Counted from the first letter of the stretch, positions 1 to 9,917 are shown. The stretch: DNA of 13,177 nucleotides from Larix sibirica (GCA_004151065.3 NWUY0303927244.1:1-13177); one strand, 5' to 3'. Made by a program: numbers and translations. The notes: generated by a model not told the origin, from the letters alone.

Positions 1-900
1 GCACCCTCGTGCTTGCTCCAAGTATTGTTTTGATACATGAAATTAGCATAAGTGATATTTTTGGATTTGATGATCATAATATTTTTTTTGTCAGTGTTAA
101 TAGTCATACTCTTGATAGAGCAAAAATACTTGATAATTCTTGTTGATATCATTGGGACTCCTTGCCATTAGAACAATATCATCAATGTAGATAAGAAATG
201 GTGACTATAATATGTAGATATGTGCCAACACAACCTTCTTCTTCCAAAGAACCTTCTAACTCGTCAATGTATATAAAAAAGGGCAAGGGGCAAGGGACAA
301 CCTTACTTGACTCATATATTATAATTAAAGTGTTCAAACTAGTCCTTAGAGTTCTTAATCTTGGCAATAACACTCTCATACGGCCTTATCACAATAACTA
401 TCAACTTGAAAGGAACCTTTAGCTCTTCTAATCTATTCCAAAGGTTAGTTCTAGGCATAGTGTCAAATTCTTTTCTATATCCAACAAAACAACACAAAGT
501 ATTGGTTTTATTATCATGAAACTTCTCAACAATGATCCTAAGCATAACAAGGTGGTCCACAATTGAATGATAGATCCTATGTCCTACCTATCCTTTAGCT
601 CTTTTCCATGACTTTATATCCATATCTTGATCATATTTTGCAGAATAATTCAATATAAATTGGATAAAAGAGGGTTGATCAAAATGGTCATATAATTAGA
701 GGGATTTTTATCTCCACTTTTAAAAGTATGAACAATGAGGCTTTGTGTCCAAGGTTTAAGGAAACCCTATTTCACTACTAAATTGAAGAGCTTGTTGATG
801 TGAGGAATGAGGATATGTCCTCTAATTTTAATATTTATGTTTGATATCCTTCAATGGCCTTAGAATTCCCTTTTGGGGGTATCTAAACCCCAAACTATAT
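1..900 (-). pseudogene. LINE reverse transcriptase remnant
   Basis: This is the palm of a non-LTR RT, which in a live element would copy element RNA at a nicked target site. The best block (560-339) has DHLVMLRII, then FVGYRKEFD, then NLWNRLEELKVP. In the usual motif A (FVDF.KAFD) the first Asp binds metal; here it is Gly (480-482). After a frame change, CPLPFF and IYIDELEG follow, corresponding to the motif B region (GCPLSP). YIDD at 178-189 is motif C with both Asp kept. The text before base 120 reads as INTDKK and MIIKSKNITY, as expected after motif C. Upstream, the fingers (about 900-570) are readable only across several frames, with a stop in KRAKG*VG. The loss of Asp, the stops and the shifts make it non-functional. 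Confidence 0.8.
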
Positions 901-1039
901 GTATTTTAAAGAAAAGACTTATTCCTATATATAGAAAGGGTTTGAATGTTGTCCATGACATCAGGGGATTCATAAAGCTTTTTAAGGTAGGAATTCTAAT
1001 CACTCAAGGGAATCATATTGTTTCCTTTAATTTTACGAC

Positions 1040-1690
1040 TTATAATTTGCCTCTAGAATTTCTTAGGATCTAGCTTAGAGAGGTGAAAAAGTTACTCTTC
1101 ATTTATATTTATATAATACATTTTTTCATTTTAATTAGGGTTTTTTTTATATTTTGTCATATTTTAAGGACTCGTTAGGAGCATTCCTAACATATTTTCT
1201 AGCATGTTTGCACTCTTTATCATACCAAGGGTTGCCTGTTCTATTTTTATTTTTACATGACACCATGATAGAGAACTTGTTAATGGAAGTAGAGAGGGTT
1301 GTGATAAAATTATGATAGAGGTATTCGATATTTTCCTTATTTAACAATAGATTTATTTCATTATTAAAATCCCCTATAAATAGATCAGTTTGATTTTTAT
1401 CGAAGATCAAGTGATTTTGGTTAGTAAAATTATCTATCATGGAGCTTATGTGCTCAACAAAGTTTAGAGTTAGGGTTAAAGATCTATGGTTAAAGTCAAG
1501 ATCATGGTCATTTAATATGTCAAAAATTTACTATTGGTTGTATATGTGGGATATTACATATCTGTGACACTACTACCAAGCCTATGGATACAAGTCATCT
1601 AGTCAAATTTTGGCCATTTCATAAGATCATTGCAAATTATTAGATCTTGAGAACATATGTTACTATTATAAAAATCAAATTGCATGATTT
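1040..1690 (-). pseudogene. LINE endonuclease end and linker remnant
   Basis: The segment preceding the RT is recognisable in pieces. QDLIICNDLMKWPKFD followed by CIHRLGSSVTD resembles the end of an EEP/AP endonuclease fold, with SSVTD at the usual S-x-x-D-Y site, and VISHIYNQ follows after a shift. Then comes an open stretch (about 1530-1147) reading FDILNDHDLDFNHRSLTL, a poly-Asn/Leu region and NPWYDKECKHARK, the typical linker motif in which Trp-Tyr/Phe-Asp-x-Glu-Cys precedes a basic helix. LDPKKF at about 1080-1060 and ESPDVMDN near 970 lead towards the RT. The longest uninterrupted piece is 97 codons from an ATG at 1438-1440, but this ATG lies inside the ancestral frame and is not a real start. 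Confidence 0.72.
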
Positions 1691-2607
1691 GAAATAAAAA
1701 AGTGTTGTTACTTGCTACGTTAAAAAAATGCATCTAAAAAAAGCTTCTTATTGTTGAAATGCCCAACTTAATGCAATATATGATCTCATGAATGGTTGGA
1801 TTGTACTTACAATTACAATGATTGAATAATCTAATTTATTCAACATTTATTCCAAAAAACGGGGTGCCTAAAATACTTACCATTCTTTCAATATGGATAA
1901 TATGAATTGCTTTTATGTTTCTTGAAGGCATTAAAATCGAAAATAGAAAAAAAATAGATTTTTTTCAATTAATTGTAAAAATTAATCAAACCATTCATTT
2001 TTAAAAAATCATATAAAATTACTTGAAATTTGTTTTTCCTATTTGAATTTTGCAGTGTGAAATATCTTGAGTCACACTTCTCTTCCTTAGGTAGCTAGTA
2101 CTCAAATCTTAGATCCTGGCCCACAAAGTGTTTTGTCAATAAACTGATTTAAACTTTAACTTTTCATAAATATATAATAGCTTTGAGGGTGAGATCAAAT
2201 GGTCATGAGTGAGAATCCAAGATCTCTCTTCATCTCAAAGATTTCAATTCATAAGGTGAGTCTTATTTAATAGGTCCACCTTATAAAAAGTCATAAAACA
2301 AGGGCAACATTAACAAGTTAAGATTATATAAGAGTTGGTTTATCCGTACACCCATAAGGAGAAAATGACTAGTATGTAGTTTTGTAACCCATAAAATTTA
2401 TGGGTTGGTAAGTTTACTCTACATTAATGTTGACAATTTTCTCCAGTGGCCAAACATTAAAAATAGCTAAAAGGTTCAAATTGAACGTAAAATTTCAACA
2501 CCTATGGAATTTCCTAACTTATTACTTAAATGTAATTAATTAGTACATAATTAAGTTGTATATTTTAATAATTATTATTTTATATATAAAAAATATATAT
2601 AGGCATA
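1691..2607. other. AT-rich gene-free stretch between two LINEs
   Basis: No coding pattern with recognisable motifs was found on either strand. The stretch is AT-rich with short A and T runs, and has an alternating AT segment at about 2572-2600 immediately before the first ATG of the plus-strand LINE. The only clear structure is the hairpin at 2358-2444, listed separately. It may hold the 5' leader of the plus-strand LINE and decayed 5' sequence of the minus-strand LINE, but I see no border. Confidence 0.5.
2358..2444. repeat. 87-bp imperfect inverted repeat with perfect 10-bp core arms
   Basis: AACCCATAAA (2386-2395) and TTTATGGGTT (2397-2406) are exact reverse complements separated by one base. 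The symmetry extends imperfectly outward: GGAGAAAAT (2358-2366) pairs with ATTTTCTCC (2436-2444), and ATGTAG on the left (about 2374-2379) matches CTACAT on the right (about 2419-2424). The whole could fold as one long hairpin with internal bulges. Possible readings are a small foldback or MITE-like element, or a chance palindrome; no target-site duplication is obvious. Confidence 0.6.
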
Positions 2608-4552
2608 ATGGAGGTCAATTTTTAGCTTATTGATTATTTTGATGACAATTTGTCGGAGCAAGACATTTTTGGTGATCCATCATAACAGATTAGTAGTAAA
2701 GTGGGAGTATATTCTAGTGCTAATGGGCAGGGTCACATCGAGGGAAAAAAACATTCTTCTTGGATAGGAAGAGGGATTGGTATTCGATGACAGTACTGAA
2801 GTGATTAAGTCTAGTAATAAAGTAGAAGGTACAATAGATGTTGCAGTAGATTTGGGTGCAGTTGAAGTGTCAGTTATTAGAAGATATCAGTTCCCCATAG
2901 AGTGAAGTGTGGGATGGGAAGTTTTGTACTCTTTCGAGAGCTCTCCCAACATGTTCCATGATTCTTAGGTTTTTGAATTATCTGGCCCTTTTGTTAATTC
3001 ATAGGGTTTCATGGGATATCAGCTAAATTTGTGTGACTTTTAGAGTTTGTTCCCGCAGATTTCCTTAGAAGCATCCAAAAAACACCATTAAGTGATTCAT
3101 TCTTAGGGTGGTGGAGCGGCATTGGTTGTTCGTGAGGGTATCAACGTCATGGATATCATATATTTGGAGGGGTGCACGTTGGTAGGGAATTTTTGTGGTT
3201 GGAGAGTAGGGTTTAATACATTATCATCTTGATTGCAGGAGCAATGGGAGTTGTTGGAGGGTTCTAGGACAATTATCCATACTTTATTAAGGGGGTGGCT
3301 AGGGTTTATATTCGAGAATAAGGAAGATGCACTGACTATTCTACATTGTTGGTAGTTCTTGGAGAGATACATCCTGATGTCAAAAATATGGCATCCCCTC
3401 TTTGATCCTAGGGATGAATTCACATCCAATACTCCTCTCTAGGTTAGGTTACCCAAACTTCCCATGGAATTTTGGATGGATCCCAGGTTGACGACTATTA
3501 GTAATATTCTTGATAAATTTATAGATGTGGATACTAGCTTTTTGCATAACCCCAAGTGGTCTATAACGCAAATTTTGGTCAAATTGGACACTAAGCATGG
3601 TTTATACAAGTCAATGGAATTGGTGGTGGGAGATCATTCATCTACCTAGGAGATGGATTATCTAAAAATGCATTTTAATTGTGCTCGCTACCATCAGCAT
3701 GGGCACATGGTTGTCAAATTTTCATTTGGATTTTGGAGGCAAGTTTGGCAAACAAATAAGCATGTTGCTTAGGGATAGATAGGTCAGAAGGTGAAGGGAT
3801 CACATTCTTTATTTGGTAGTGGTGAGGATTCAGGTGGATGAGAGTGTCGATTGAAGGAGTATCTATTGGGAAATAATGTTTCCTCCATGAATTATAATAT
3901 TTCACAATATTCCTAGTTAGAGATATCCACATCCCCTTGATTTCAAGAAAATGTGCTCTAGATCCTCATCAAGAGATTATTCATGAAGTTTTTGGAGATG
4001 TAGAGTCATTTTTGAGCAATTGGAATGATTGAATTAGATATCGAAGGAGGATACTTTTGTAGTTAATCCATTGGGTAAGTCCTCTAAGGATTTGCTTTAT
4101 ATTCATATTTTTATTGAATCAAACCCAAGCCTTATTTTGGTTTATTTGCCATCAATGGTTGGTTTCCATACTTCTCCTGATGCAATTGGGGATATGGGTG
4201 AGGGTAGGGTCCCTATGTATCCTGGGGTGGAGGGATTTGTGGTTGGACTTTCTAAGGAATAAGATCTCTCCTCTCATTCTATATATGCCCCAAAGTCTAA
4301 ATATTCTAGTCATACATATTAATGGAAGGGGAGTGGACCCTATATGTTAAAATCTCAGTTGTAGACTAGAGGGTCGAGGGAGTTGCGGGGCCTTGGATAT
4401 GACACCTCGAAAGAGGAAATCCATACTAGAGAGGGTTGAAAGTCATCCATCAAGCATGCTTAATAAATAGCTTTGAGGGAGGTTAGTCAAGGTCAGAAAC
4501 AATTAATTTATGGGGTCCTTAGAGAAAGAAAAGCTGCGAAAGGTATGGGAAA
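2608..4552 (+). pseudogene. LINE ORF1: DUF4283-like domain and CCHC zinc knuckle, broken
   Basis: ORF1 proteins of this type bind element RNA. From the ATG at 2608-2610 the frame reads MEVNF and then meets a stop; a shift near 2775 leads into VEGTIDVAVDLG. The DUF4283-like part (about 3130-3660) shows LEGCTLVGNFCGWRVGF, RGWLGFIF, KEDALTILH, WHPLFDP, VRLPKLPMEFW and DKFIDVDTSFL, which is the typical order. The Trp before VRLP has become TAG (3440-3442). At 3680-3721 a CCHC knuckle follows, in which the second Cys is Tyr and the last Cys is Phe, so two of four zinc ligands are lost. Beyond about 3722 the coding signal is weak; a basic piece, TPRKRKSILERVESHPS (4402-4452), fits the usual Lys/Arg-rich C-terminus just ahead of ORF2. 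Confidence 0.78.
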
Positions 4553-5400
4553 ATGAAAATCATATCTATCAATGCAAGAAACTGGGAGGGAGGGAAAAAT
4601 TATTCCCCTCAAATGAATCTTTGATGCGGAGAAACTTGACTTGATTCTTATTCAAGAAACCATGGGTAGATGGGAATAGTTGGTGTTTGAGCTCCATAAA
4701 TGCTTTGGGGGCTGGGATTTTCTTGCATTGGATTTGGATAGACACTATGGGGGTGTAATCATGTTGTACAACTCTCATATAAACTTGTTGAATTATTTTG
4801 TATTTAATTCCGATTTATGCTCAGAAATCTATAGCAAGAGCTTGGATAGAACCTTCCTGATTCTTAATATTTCTAGTTTGTATGAGGGGAAGCATGCCTT
4901 TTGGGATAAAATATGAACTTTGCAGTGTTTGAAGGTGAATAATCTCACTGTTGGGGGGGATCTTAATTTTAATGTCATTAGGGATGAAATATAGGGAGAT
5001 ATAGAAAGGGAATATTTCCTTGGTCAATACCTACTGGATAAATTTGAAGAGGTAGATTGGATCGACATGGAACCATGTTAGCTCAATTCAAATTGGAATA
5101 AAAAGAGTGTAAGCTCGGAGGGGGTGGCTAAGAGGCTTGATATATTTTTAGTTCATGACAATATTTTGCAGTCTTCGAACCAAGTAACAGATCTTCAAAC
5201 CAATTCCCTATCTTCCCAGAGGTAAGCATTGGTGTTCCCAAGCCAGGTGCTCCATTCAAATATAATTTGAGTTGGTATGGGGATGAATAATTTTAGGTAA
5301 TTGTTAAGAAGAACCAGAATCATATTGATGAGGAGCTAGGTGAAAGTGTTGGGGTTCAATTTTCCTCTTGTCTACTATATTGAATGAAAAGGTGGTGGTA
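4553..5400 (+). pseudogene. LINE ORF2, part 1: EEP endonuclease domain, broken
   Basis: The domain would nick target DNA to prime reverse transcription. ATG at 4553-4555 opens MKIISINARNWEG, the place of the usual MKIISWNIRG with its catalytic Asn. A shift follows; then LDLILIQETMG has the catalytic Glu (QET, 4653-4661) and is followed by a stop at 4677-4679. In the same frame come GWDFLALDLDRHYGGVIMLY, VGGDLNFNVI (GGD-x-N motif, 4953-4967) and GVAKRLDIFLVHD (AKRLD, 5127-5141). The TWRN motif is degraded to NWNKK. The final SDH box is not clear. GAPFKYNLSW near 5250 and the ELGESVGVQF stretch to about 5365 lead into the linker. ORF2 very likely began at 4553, since ORF1's basic tail ends about 100 bases upstream. 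Confidence 0.8.
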
Positions 5401-7690
5401 TGGGGTCTGTTGAACATCACTCAAAAAGAGACAAGCTAATTTTAGAAGTTGAAGACGAGATATGGCAGTTATTTTAAGAGCATAAGAATGGTTATTTCAA
5501 TGTGGAAGCTAAGGTTCATATTATTAACCTGGAGCATATGAGGGATAAACTTCAAAGGGAAAGGGACATGGATTGTAGGCTAAAGATTCATGCTCTTTGG
5601 ATAGCCTTAGGTGACCATAACACTATTTTTTTCCAATTTTTTTCAAAAATATGGAAGACTTACAATACTATTGGGAGCTTAAAGGAGATGGGGGATAGTC
5701 GGTTTGGGGGTTTGATGATTTAGCTCAGTTGTGGGTCAACCATTTCCATAACATTTTTAAATATCTTGTCAATGATAATCTAAGGGAGGTATTAAAACTT
5801 GTGGCTTTCTATCCGAGGTTGGTGGAGGAGGAAGAGAACAAAGAACTCTTCCACCCCATAAATAAAGAAGAATTTAAAGGTTATTTATTTTCAACACATT
5901 TCAGAGCAACAAGTTCCTGGGATGGGGCAGTTGGATAATGGAATTATTTATGGATTTTTTTAGCACATCGGAAATTATTTGCTACAAGTGGTGGAGGAGG
6001 TCTCGGTGACTGTGCATATGTTGAGTTTCCTTGACACCAATTTATTGGCTTTAATTCCTAAGGTTGACCACCTAATGGAGTCTGATGAATTCAGACTAAT
6101 ATCTCTATGTAAATACATATATAATATAATTTTGAAGGTGATTGTGGTTCATTTAATACATTTTCTTTTGAGGGTGATCTCAGCTAAACATTTTAGATCT
6201 CTTAAATGGAAGCTGATTTACGAGGTCATAGGTTGAGCTTAGGAAGGATTACTCACTCTAAAGGAAGCACACATTCATGCAATTGTCATTAAAATCAGTT
6301 TATCAATAGCTTATGATCATGCATCATGGATTTATTTGAGACTTATGTTGCTCCATGTGGGATTTAGTTTGGATATGGTTTGGTGGATCATGGGTTGTGT
6401 CACCTCATCCTCCTTCGCAGTCTTAATAAATGGTTTTGGGTATGAATTTTTCAAGTTGTCTCATGGTCTCATGTTAGGTAGGGGAACCCCTTATCCCCAC
6501 ACCTTTTTCTATTGGTTGTTGAAGGCCTGAGTTGAGTTATTCATGCTACAAGGAGATGTAGGTTGATTTAGGGGATTTCCTTTGGTGGGAATGAACAACC
6601 TACTCACTTATTGTTCATAAATGACATACTTTTTTTAATTCAACTGAGGAGGAACGACATTTCAAATGCATCATTGATATTTTATGTCAAGTATCTAACA
6701 TGGACATAAATATTGGTAATTCGGCCTTATATTTTCTAGATGAGTTCTTACATCATAGAAATTCCTAGGAGGATGGGTTACCCTATTAAATTCACAATAT
6801 GGAAGATGGTATCAAGTATTTCAGGTATACTTTAAAACCAAATAAGTATGGAAAAGCATAATAGGCATGGCTCATAGGAAATATTGAGAGAAGATTTTAT
6901 TGTTGGTGTAATTGTTGGATCTCTCAAGGAGATCGACTAGTGCTTATTAACCCTGTTTTGGAGGCCATTCTAGTATATCAACATTTTATGGCCCACATTC
7001 TCAAGGTACTTTGGATAGGATTACGAAAAATCTACTTCAATTATCTATGGAAAGTAAGTAGTGAATATCAAGGCTGTCATTTAGCCAACTGGAAAATGAT
7101 TGCATACACAAAAGGTCTCAGTGACTAAGGGCGAAAGAATATCTTCTTGTTCAATCAAATGCTTGCAGGAAAATCATCATGGAATTTCATAACCTACAAT
7201 AGCCTTTGGTGTAGGATTTTGATCACAAAATACATTGCTCTAGGGTATGTTACTAACAAGATGTGCAAGCAGGTAAAGTCCATCCAAGCGATTTCAAATC
7301 AATGGAAAGATTTACATGAGACTTTCTATTTATTGGTCGTATTTTAGCATGGAAGGTTGGTTCTGAGATGGGGACTCAGGTGGAATGGATGCATTTATGG
7401 GGTGTGGGAATTATATTTAGTTCCTGGTGTATTTGGTTAATCATTTCCAGGAAAGGAGTCTTTTCACTCTCAATGAATTTGTCAACCCCCCCTCCTATGA
7501 TCTTTGGACTAAAAGATGGCTTCAAACTAATGATTTATGATTGTTTGAGGATTGGGCACAATGTTAGGAGAGGTATATACTAGAACTTAGTAAGGTGCAT
7601 ATTGGTATCAATGATCGGGAAGATGAATTGGTTTGGGTTTACAACTGTGTGGTGGGTTATGATTCTTCTAAGCTAGGATGTTTTGTCGTG
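5401..7690 (+). pseudogene. LINE ORF2, part 2: reverse transcriptase and connecting region, broken
   Basis: A linker at 5502-5723 contains GDHNTIFF, the counterpart of GDxNTKFFH. RT fingers begin with LLALIPK (LIPK at 6051-6062) and EFRLISLC (6087-6110). Motif A reads ISLSIAYDHASW; the first Asp of KIDLSKAYD is Ser (6297-6299). INGFGYEFF and SHGLMLGRGTPYP (6459-6497) replace the usual RGLRQGDPLSP motif B. Motif C lies in another frame as THLLFINDILF: FIND at 6614-6625 in place of FADD, so the first Asp is Asn. After that, TLKPNKYGKA, NIERRFYCWCN, LVLINPVLEAI, HFMAHILKV and CHLANWKMIAYTKGL (about 6830-7120) fit the thumb and connection of plant LINEs. NSLWCRILITKY (about 7200-7230) continues it. 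Catalysis would be impossible. Confidence 0.82.
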
Positions 7691-8055
7691 ATTGAAGAAG
7701 AAGGTAGGTCAGTTACCTGGTGGTTCCATAAACTATGGAGGTGGCTCCCCCCCCTCCCCCCCGAAGAGTTTTATATTTCTTTGGTTAGTTATACATCACC
7801 ATGTCTTGACCTGGGATAGAATATATGCAGATGGGGAAAAAACACAGACAAAGCATATGCATGTTGTGATCGGCCAATGAAGAGTCAAATGATCATGTTC
7901 TTCTCATTTTTTCCTATACGTAGCAGTTCTGGAAGGATTTAGAACAACAGTTTAAGGTGTAGGAATTTTGGGCAAGGGGATTGACGATGGATCAATTCTT
8001 TATATATTTCACTTGATAATACCTCAAATTCTTATGTTCCCTTCCTTTTCTGGTG
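7691..8055 (+). pseudogene. LINE ORF2, part 3: zf-RVT-like Cys/His region, broken
   Basis: TWWFHKLWRWLPP leads into a run of C bases (7747-7762), after which the frame changes to PKSFIFLWLVIHHHVLTWDRI, the familiar start of the zinc-binding region found between RT and RNase H in plant LINEs. After a further shift, ACCDRPMKS has two adjacent Cys (7862-7867) where a C-x-x-C or C-x-C is usual, and NDHVLLIFSYT holds the His (7894-7896). The Cys expected two or three residues later (as in HVLLECPYA) is absent. The aromatic segment QFWKDLEQQF then follows, as in related elements. Zinc binding is therefore doubtful. Confidence 0.72.
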
Positions 8056-8677
8056 AGTTGTGGGATTTTTCTTGCTTGAAATGCATCTATATTTGAAGAA
8101 AAATTATTTTCACCCTTTCAGACTGTAACTCAAGTTGTTGCCATGTCTTCTTTCTATACACAGGTTCTAATGCAGAAGCTGGAGTGGGTTGCTGGAGAGT
8201 CAGTCATAAATAAAGAGGTAGTCTGGTGTTTTTATGATGGTGTGATCTAGGGTTATGAACATAGTTTTGGTATAGTATATATTCTATATATGTTGAACAA
8301 CCACTACTTCTTGGGAAAGGCCTTCTTGGGGAAAGGTTTGAACAACAAGGTTGAATTCTCAATTTTATATTACCTATAAATTAAATATGGTGGCGGGAAT
8401 CAGTGTCAAACAAATCCAAGTGTTTGGTGACTCTTCACTTACCACCAAATGGATGAGAGGTGTGATTTTGGTTCATGATATAGGGATCCATCATATCGGG
8501 GCGCATCTAAAGGATATATGTAGACATTTTTTTATTGTAACCTTAACACATTTTCCATGAGATGAATTATGCCATGGATTCCTTTCCAAGTAGGATTTAT
8601 AGTTGGTCCTAGTCCATTTACACACAGATGAATACAATTATGGTAATATGATTTCCAATGGGAATGCTATTTTATGA
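8056..8677 (+). pseudogene. LINE ORF2, part 4: terminal RNase H-like domain, broken
   Basis: An RNase H of the RVT_3 type would remove element RNA from the hybrid. VVWCFYDGVI carries the first Asp (8236-8238) and is followed by a stop; LGKGLNNKVEFSILYYL carries the Glu (8353-8355). After a frame change, IQVFGDSSLTTKWMRG carries the second Asp (8429-8431), as in the common GDS-x-L motif, and IHHIGAHLKDICRHF follows. The last box, normally HV.RE.N..AD.LSK, reads THFP*DELCHGFLSK, so the final Asp of ADxLSK is missing. The text ends at TGA 8675-8677, which may or may not be the original stop. Upstream, NASIFEEKLFSPFQTVTQVV (about 8080-8140) is the usual spacer. Three of four acidic sites remain, but the frame is broken. 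Confidence 0.78.
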
Positions 8678-8971
8678 TGGATATCTTTGTTAACTATAAT
8701 ATAGAGTTACATTTTTTTGTATTGGAGTGACTCTAAAATCAATCCAAAGTGGCACAATATACATATCCTTTTTAGTTAGTTTTTGTGAGGGGATACTACA
8801 CATCAGGTATTTCCATTTCTTTTGCTTAAACTTTGTGCCATGAGCACCTGCAGAATGTATTTTCTTTTCTTCTCGAATGGAAAGTATGTTTTTTTTCTTG
8901 GAAAAGAAAACATAATATTTATTATAATTTAATAACATTAGTACATTAATTATTAACCCCACATTGGGTGT
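8678..8971. other. Probable LINE 3' tail and AT-rich spacer, no gene
   Basis: Plus-strand reading from 8678 loses recognisable LINE text. From about 8870 the sequence becomes rich in T and A runs, ending near TTTATTATAATTTAAT at about 8918-8933, which could be the eroded end of the LINE. A 101-codon opening on the minus strand here (8995-8690) has no recognisable motif and a low-complexity Lys/Asn composition, so I do not call it a gene. Confidence 0.4.
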
Positions 8972-9755
8972 TGTTAGGACCCCGATCCATGGCATGATTA
9001 TGGTTCATACATGAGGCTTCTCTTCAGACAGACTACCTGCGATGCGTCAATTTGCATGTACAAATATAACGTCGGATTTCTCATGGTAGAAATTATAGTT
9101 TGGATTGGAAAGCTTTCCCTGTTGGATCACTTGTGGGCCGAACCAAGTTCACTATGACACAAACCAACAAACCCCAAGATACTATCCCTTTTCGGCATCA
9201 CCTTTGAACAGGAAATTTCTCACCCGAAGTACCTATGGGATCTACAGGAACCAATTTTCTACAGCAATGAAGGGGTTCATACTATGTTCTACCATGACAC
9301 ATATCAATAGAGATTCAACATAAACCAATTCAATTTACAGAACTATACATGTTTAACATGCATCTATTTTGCATCCTGTTGTAACTGAGAACACTGATAT
9401 AAGACTATTGTGTCATTGCATATTTACCATTTATCATCCATATAAATAAGCAAAATAGCATAGACACACACACAATCATTCACATACATAAAACACCAAA
9501 GATTTTTGTGTGGAAACCCAACTGGGAGAAAACCGTGGAAATGATTTTTTTAGTCATTGATCCCATTACAAAAACATTTCATCTTCTTCATATCTATGCA
9601 CATGGACTGCAGATCACACTTCTTCACAATTATTATGTATACAAAGCAACACATGGTATCGTTCTTCTCTTCGTCGCACTATATTTCTTTCACTACATTC
9701 AGAATTATTCTTCTTACTCAAAACATCAATAGCCTATTATACCCAACTCGTTACA

Positions 9756-9763
9756 TATTTATA
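9756..9763 (-). promoter_or_regulatory. TATA box candidate of the LTR-like block
   Basis: On the minus strand TATAAATA stands in AATTATAAATATG. It is followed, about 25-35 bases downstream, by GTATAATAGGCTATTG, where transcription could begin. The distance from either proposed left border (150-210 bases) suits a U3 region. It is the only consensus-like TATA box in a promoter-like setting that I noticed in this block. Confidence 0.45.
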
Positions 9764-9905
9764 ATTTTTGACATGTCCCCCACGGGCCATTAAGTGGACC
9801 GAAAATATAACTAAATTCCTAACTTACTTAACCAGTTTCTTGGTTGACTGAATCAACCACTGCCCTTTCCATTATCTATGGGCACACTCCCTTTTGGCCA
9901 CTTCA

Positions 9906-9917
9906 TTTTTCTCCCCT
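9906..9917 (-). other. Polypurine tract candidate
   Basis: On the minus strand the 12-base purine run AGGGGAGAAAAA is immediately followed by TG, the usual arrangement of a plus-strand primer site just before a 3' LTR. It lies about 80 bases after the end of the protein remnant at 10000. If real, the LTR begins at 9905 and not at 9962. Chance is possible in a purine-rich stretch. Confidence 0.35.

Larger units (their letters stand above)
1..1690 (-). mobile_element. Degenerate non-LTR retrotransposon (LINE), 3' part beyond window
   Basis: Read on the minus strand, the conceptual protein runs in the expected order of a LINE ORF2: end of an AP-type endonuclease (about 1690-1540), linker (about 1530-1040), then RT fingers and palm (about 900 to 1). 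Landmarks are GSSVTD (about 1560-1577), NPWYDKEC (about 1233-1210), LDPKKF (about 1080-1060), the motif A region (about 490-460) and YIDD (178-189). Several frames and many stops are needed, so it is a fossil. The 5' part of the endonuclease is not recognisable above about 1690, and the 3' end lies outside the window. The RT wording differs clearly from the second LINE at 2608-8677, so this is another lineage; I cannot name the clade. Confidence 0.8.
2608..8677 (+). mobile_element. Nearly full-length but dead plant LINE, L1-like, with terminal RNase H
   Basis: The order of domains is that of many plant L1-type LINEs. ORF1 has a DUF4283-like domain and a CCHC knuckle. ORF2 has an EEP endonuclease, an RT, a Cys/His zf-RVT-like region and an RNase H-like region. 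All are on the plus strand and in correct order over about 6 kb. Each domain is recognised by short motifs in different frames, listed under the parts. Both ORFs are broken by many stops and several frameshifts. The 3' end is not sharply visible: the last RNase H-like text stops at 8675-8677 and the tail may extend to about 8940, where AT-rich sequence ends close to the LTR-like block. No poly(A) tail or target-site duplication was identified. Confidence 0.85.

Noticed and set aside
3103-3429. Minus-strand opening of 108 codons
   Set aside because: The plus strand here reads clearly as the DUF4283-like domain in the same orientation as the rest of the LINE; this is its shadow.
8309-8335. Short near-tandem duplication (CTTGGGAAAGG / CTTGGGGAAAGG)
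   Set aside because: It codes LGKAFLGKG, which fits the RNase H region of the LINE, so it is ancestral coding sequence and not a new repeat.
8690-8995. Minus-strand opening of 101 codons
   Set aside because: No motif, low-complexity Lys/Asn composition, and position in the LINE tail and LTR end. Length alone is weak evidence in AT-rich DNA.
9508-9793. Two overlapping plus-strand openings of 74 and 78 codons
   Set aside because: They lie in the LTR-like block, antisense to its inferred transcript, and show no motif.
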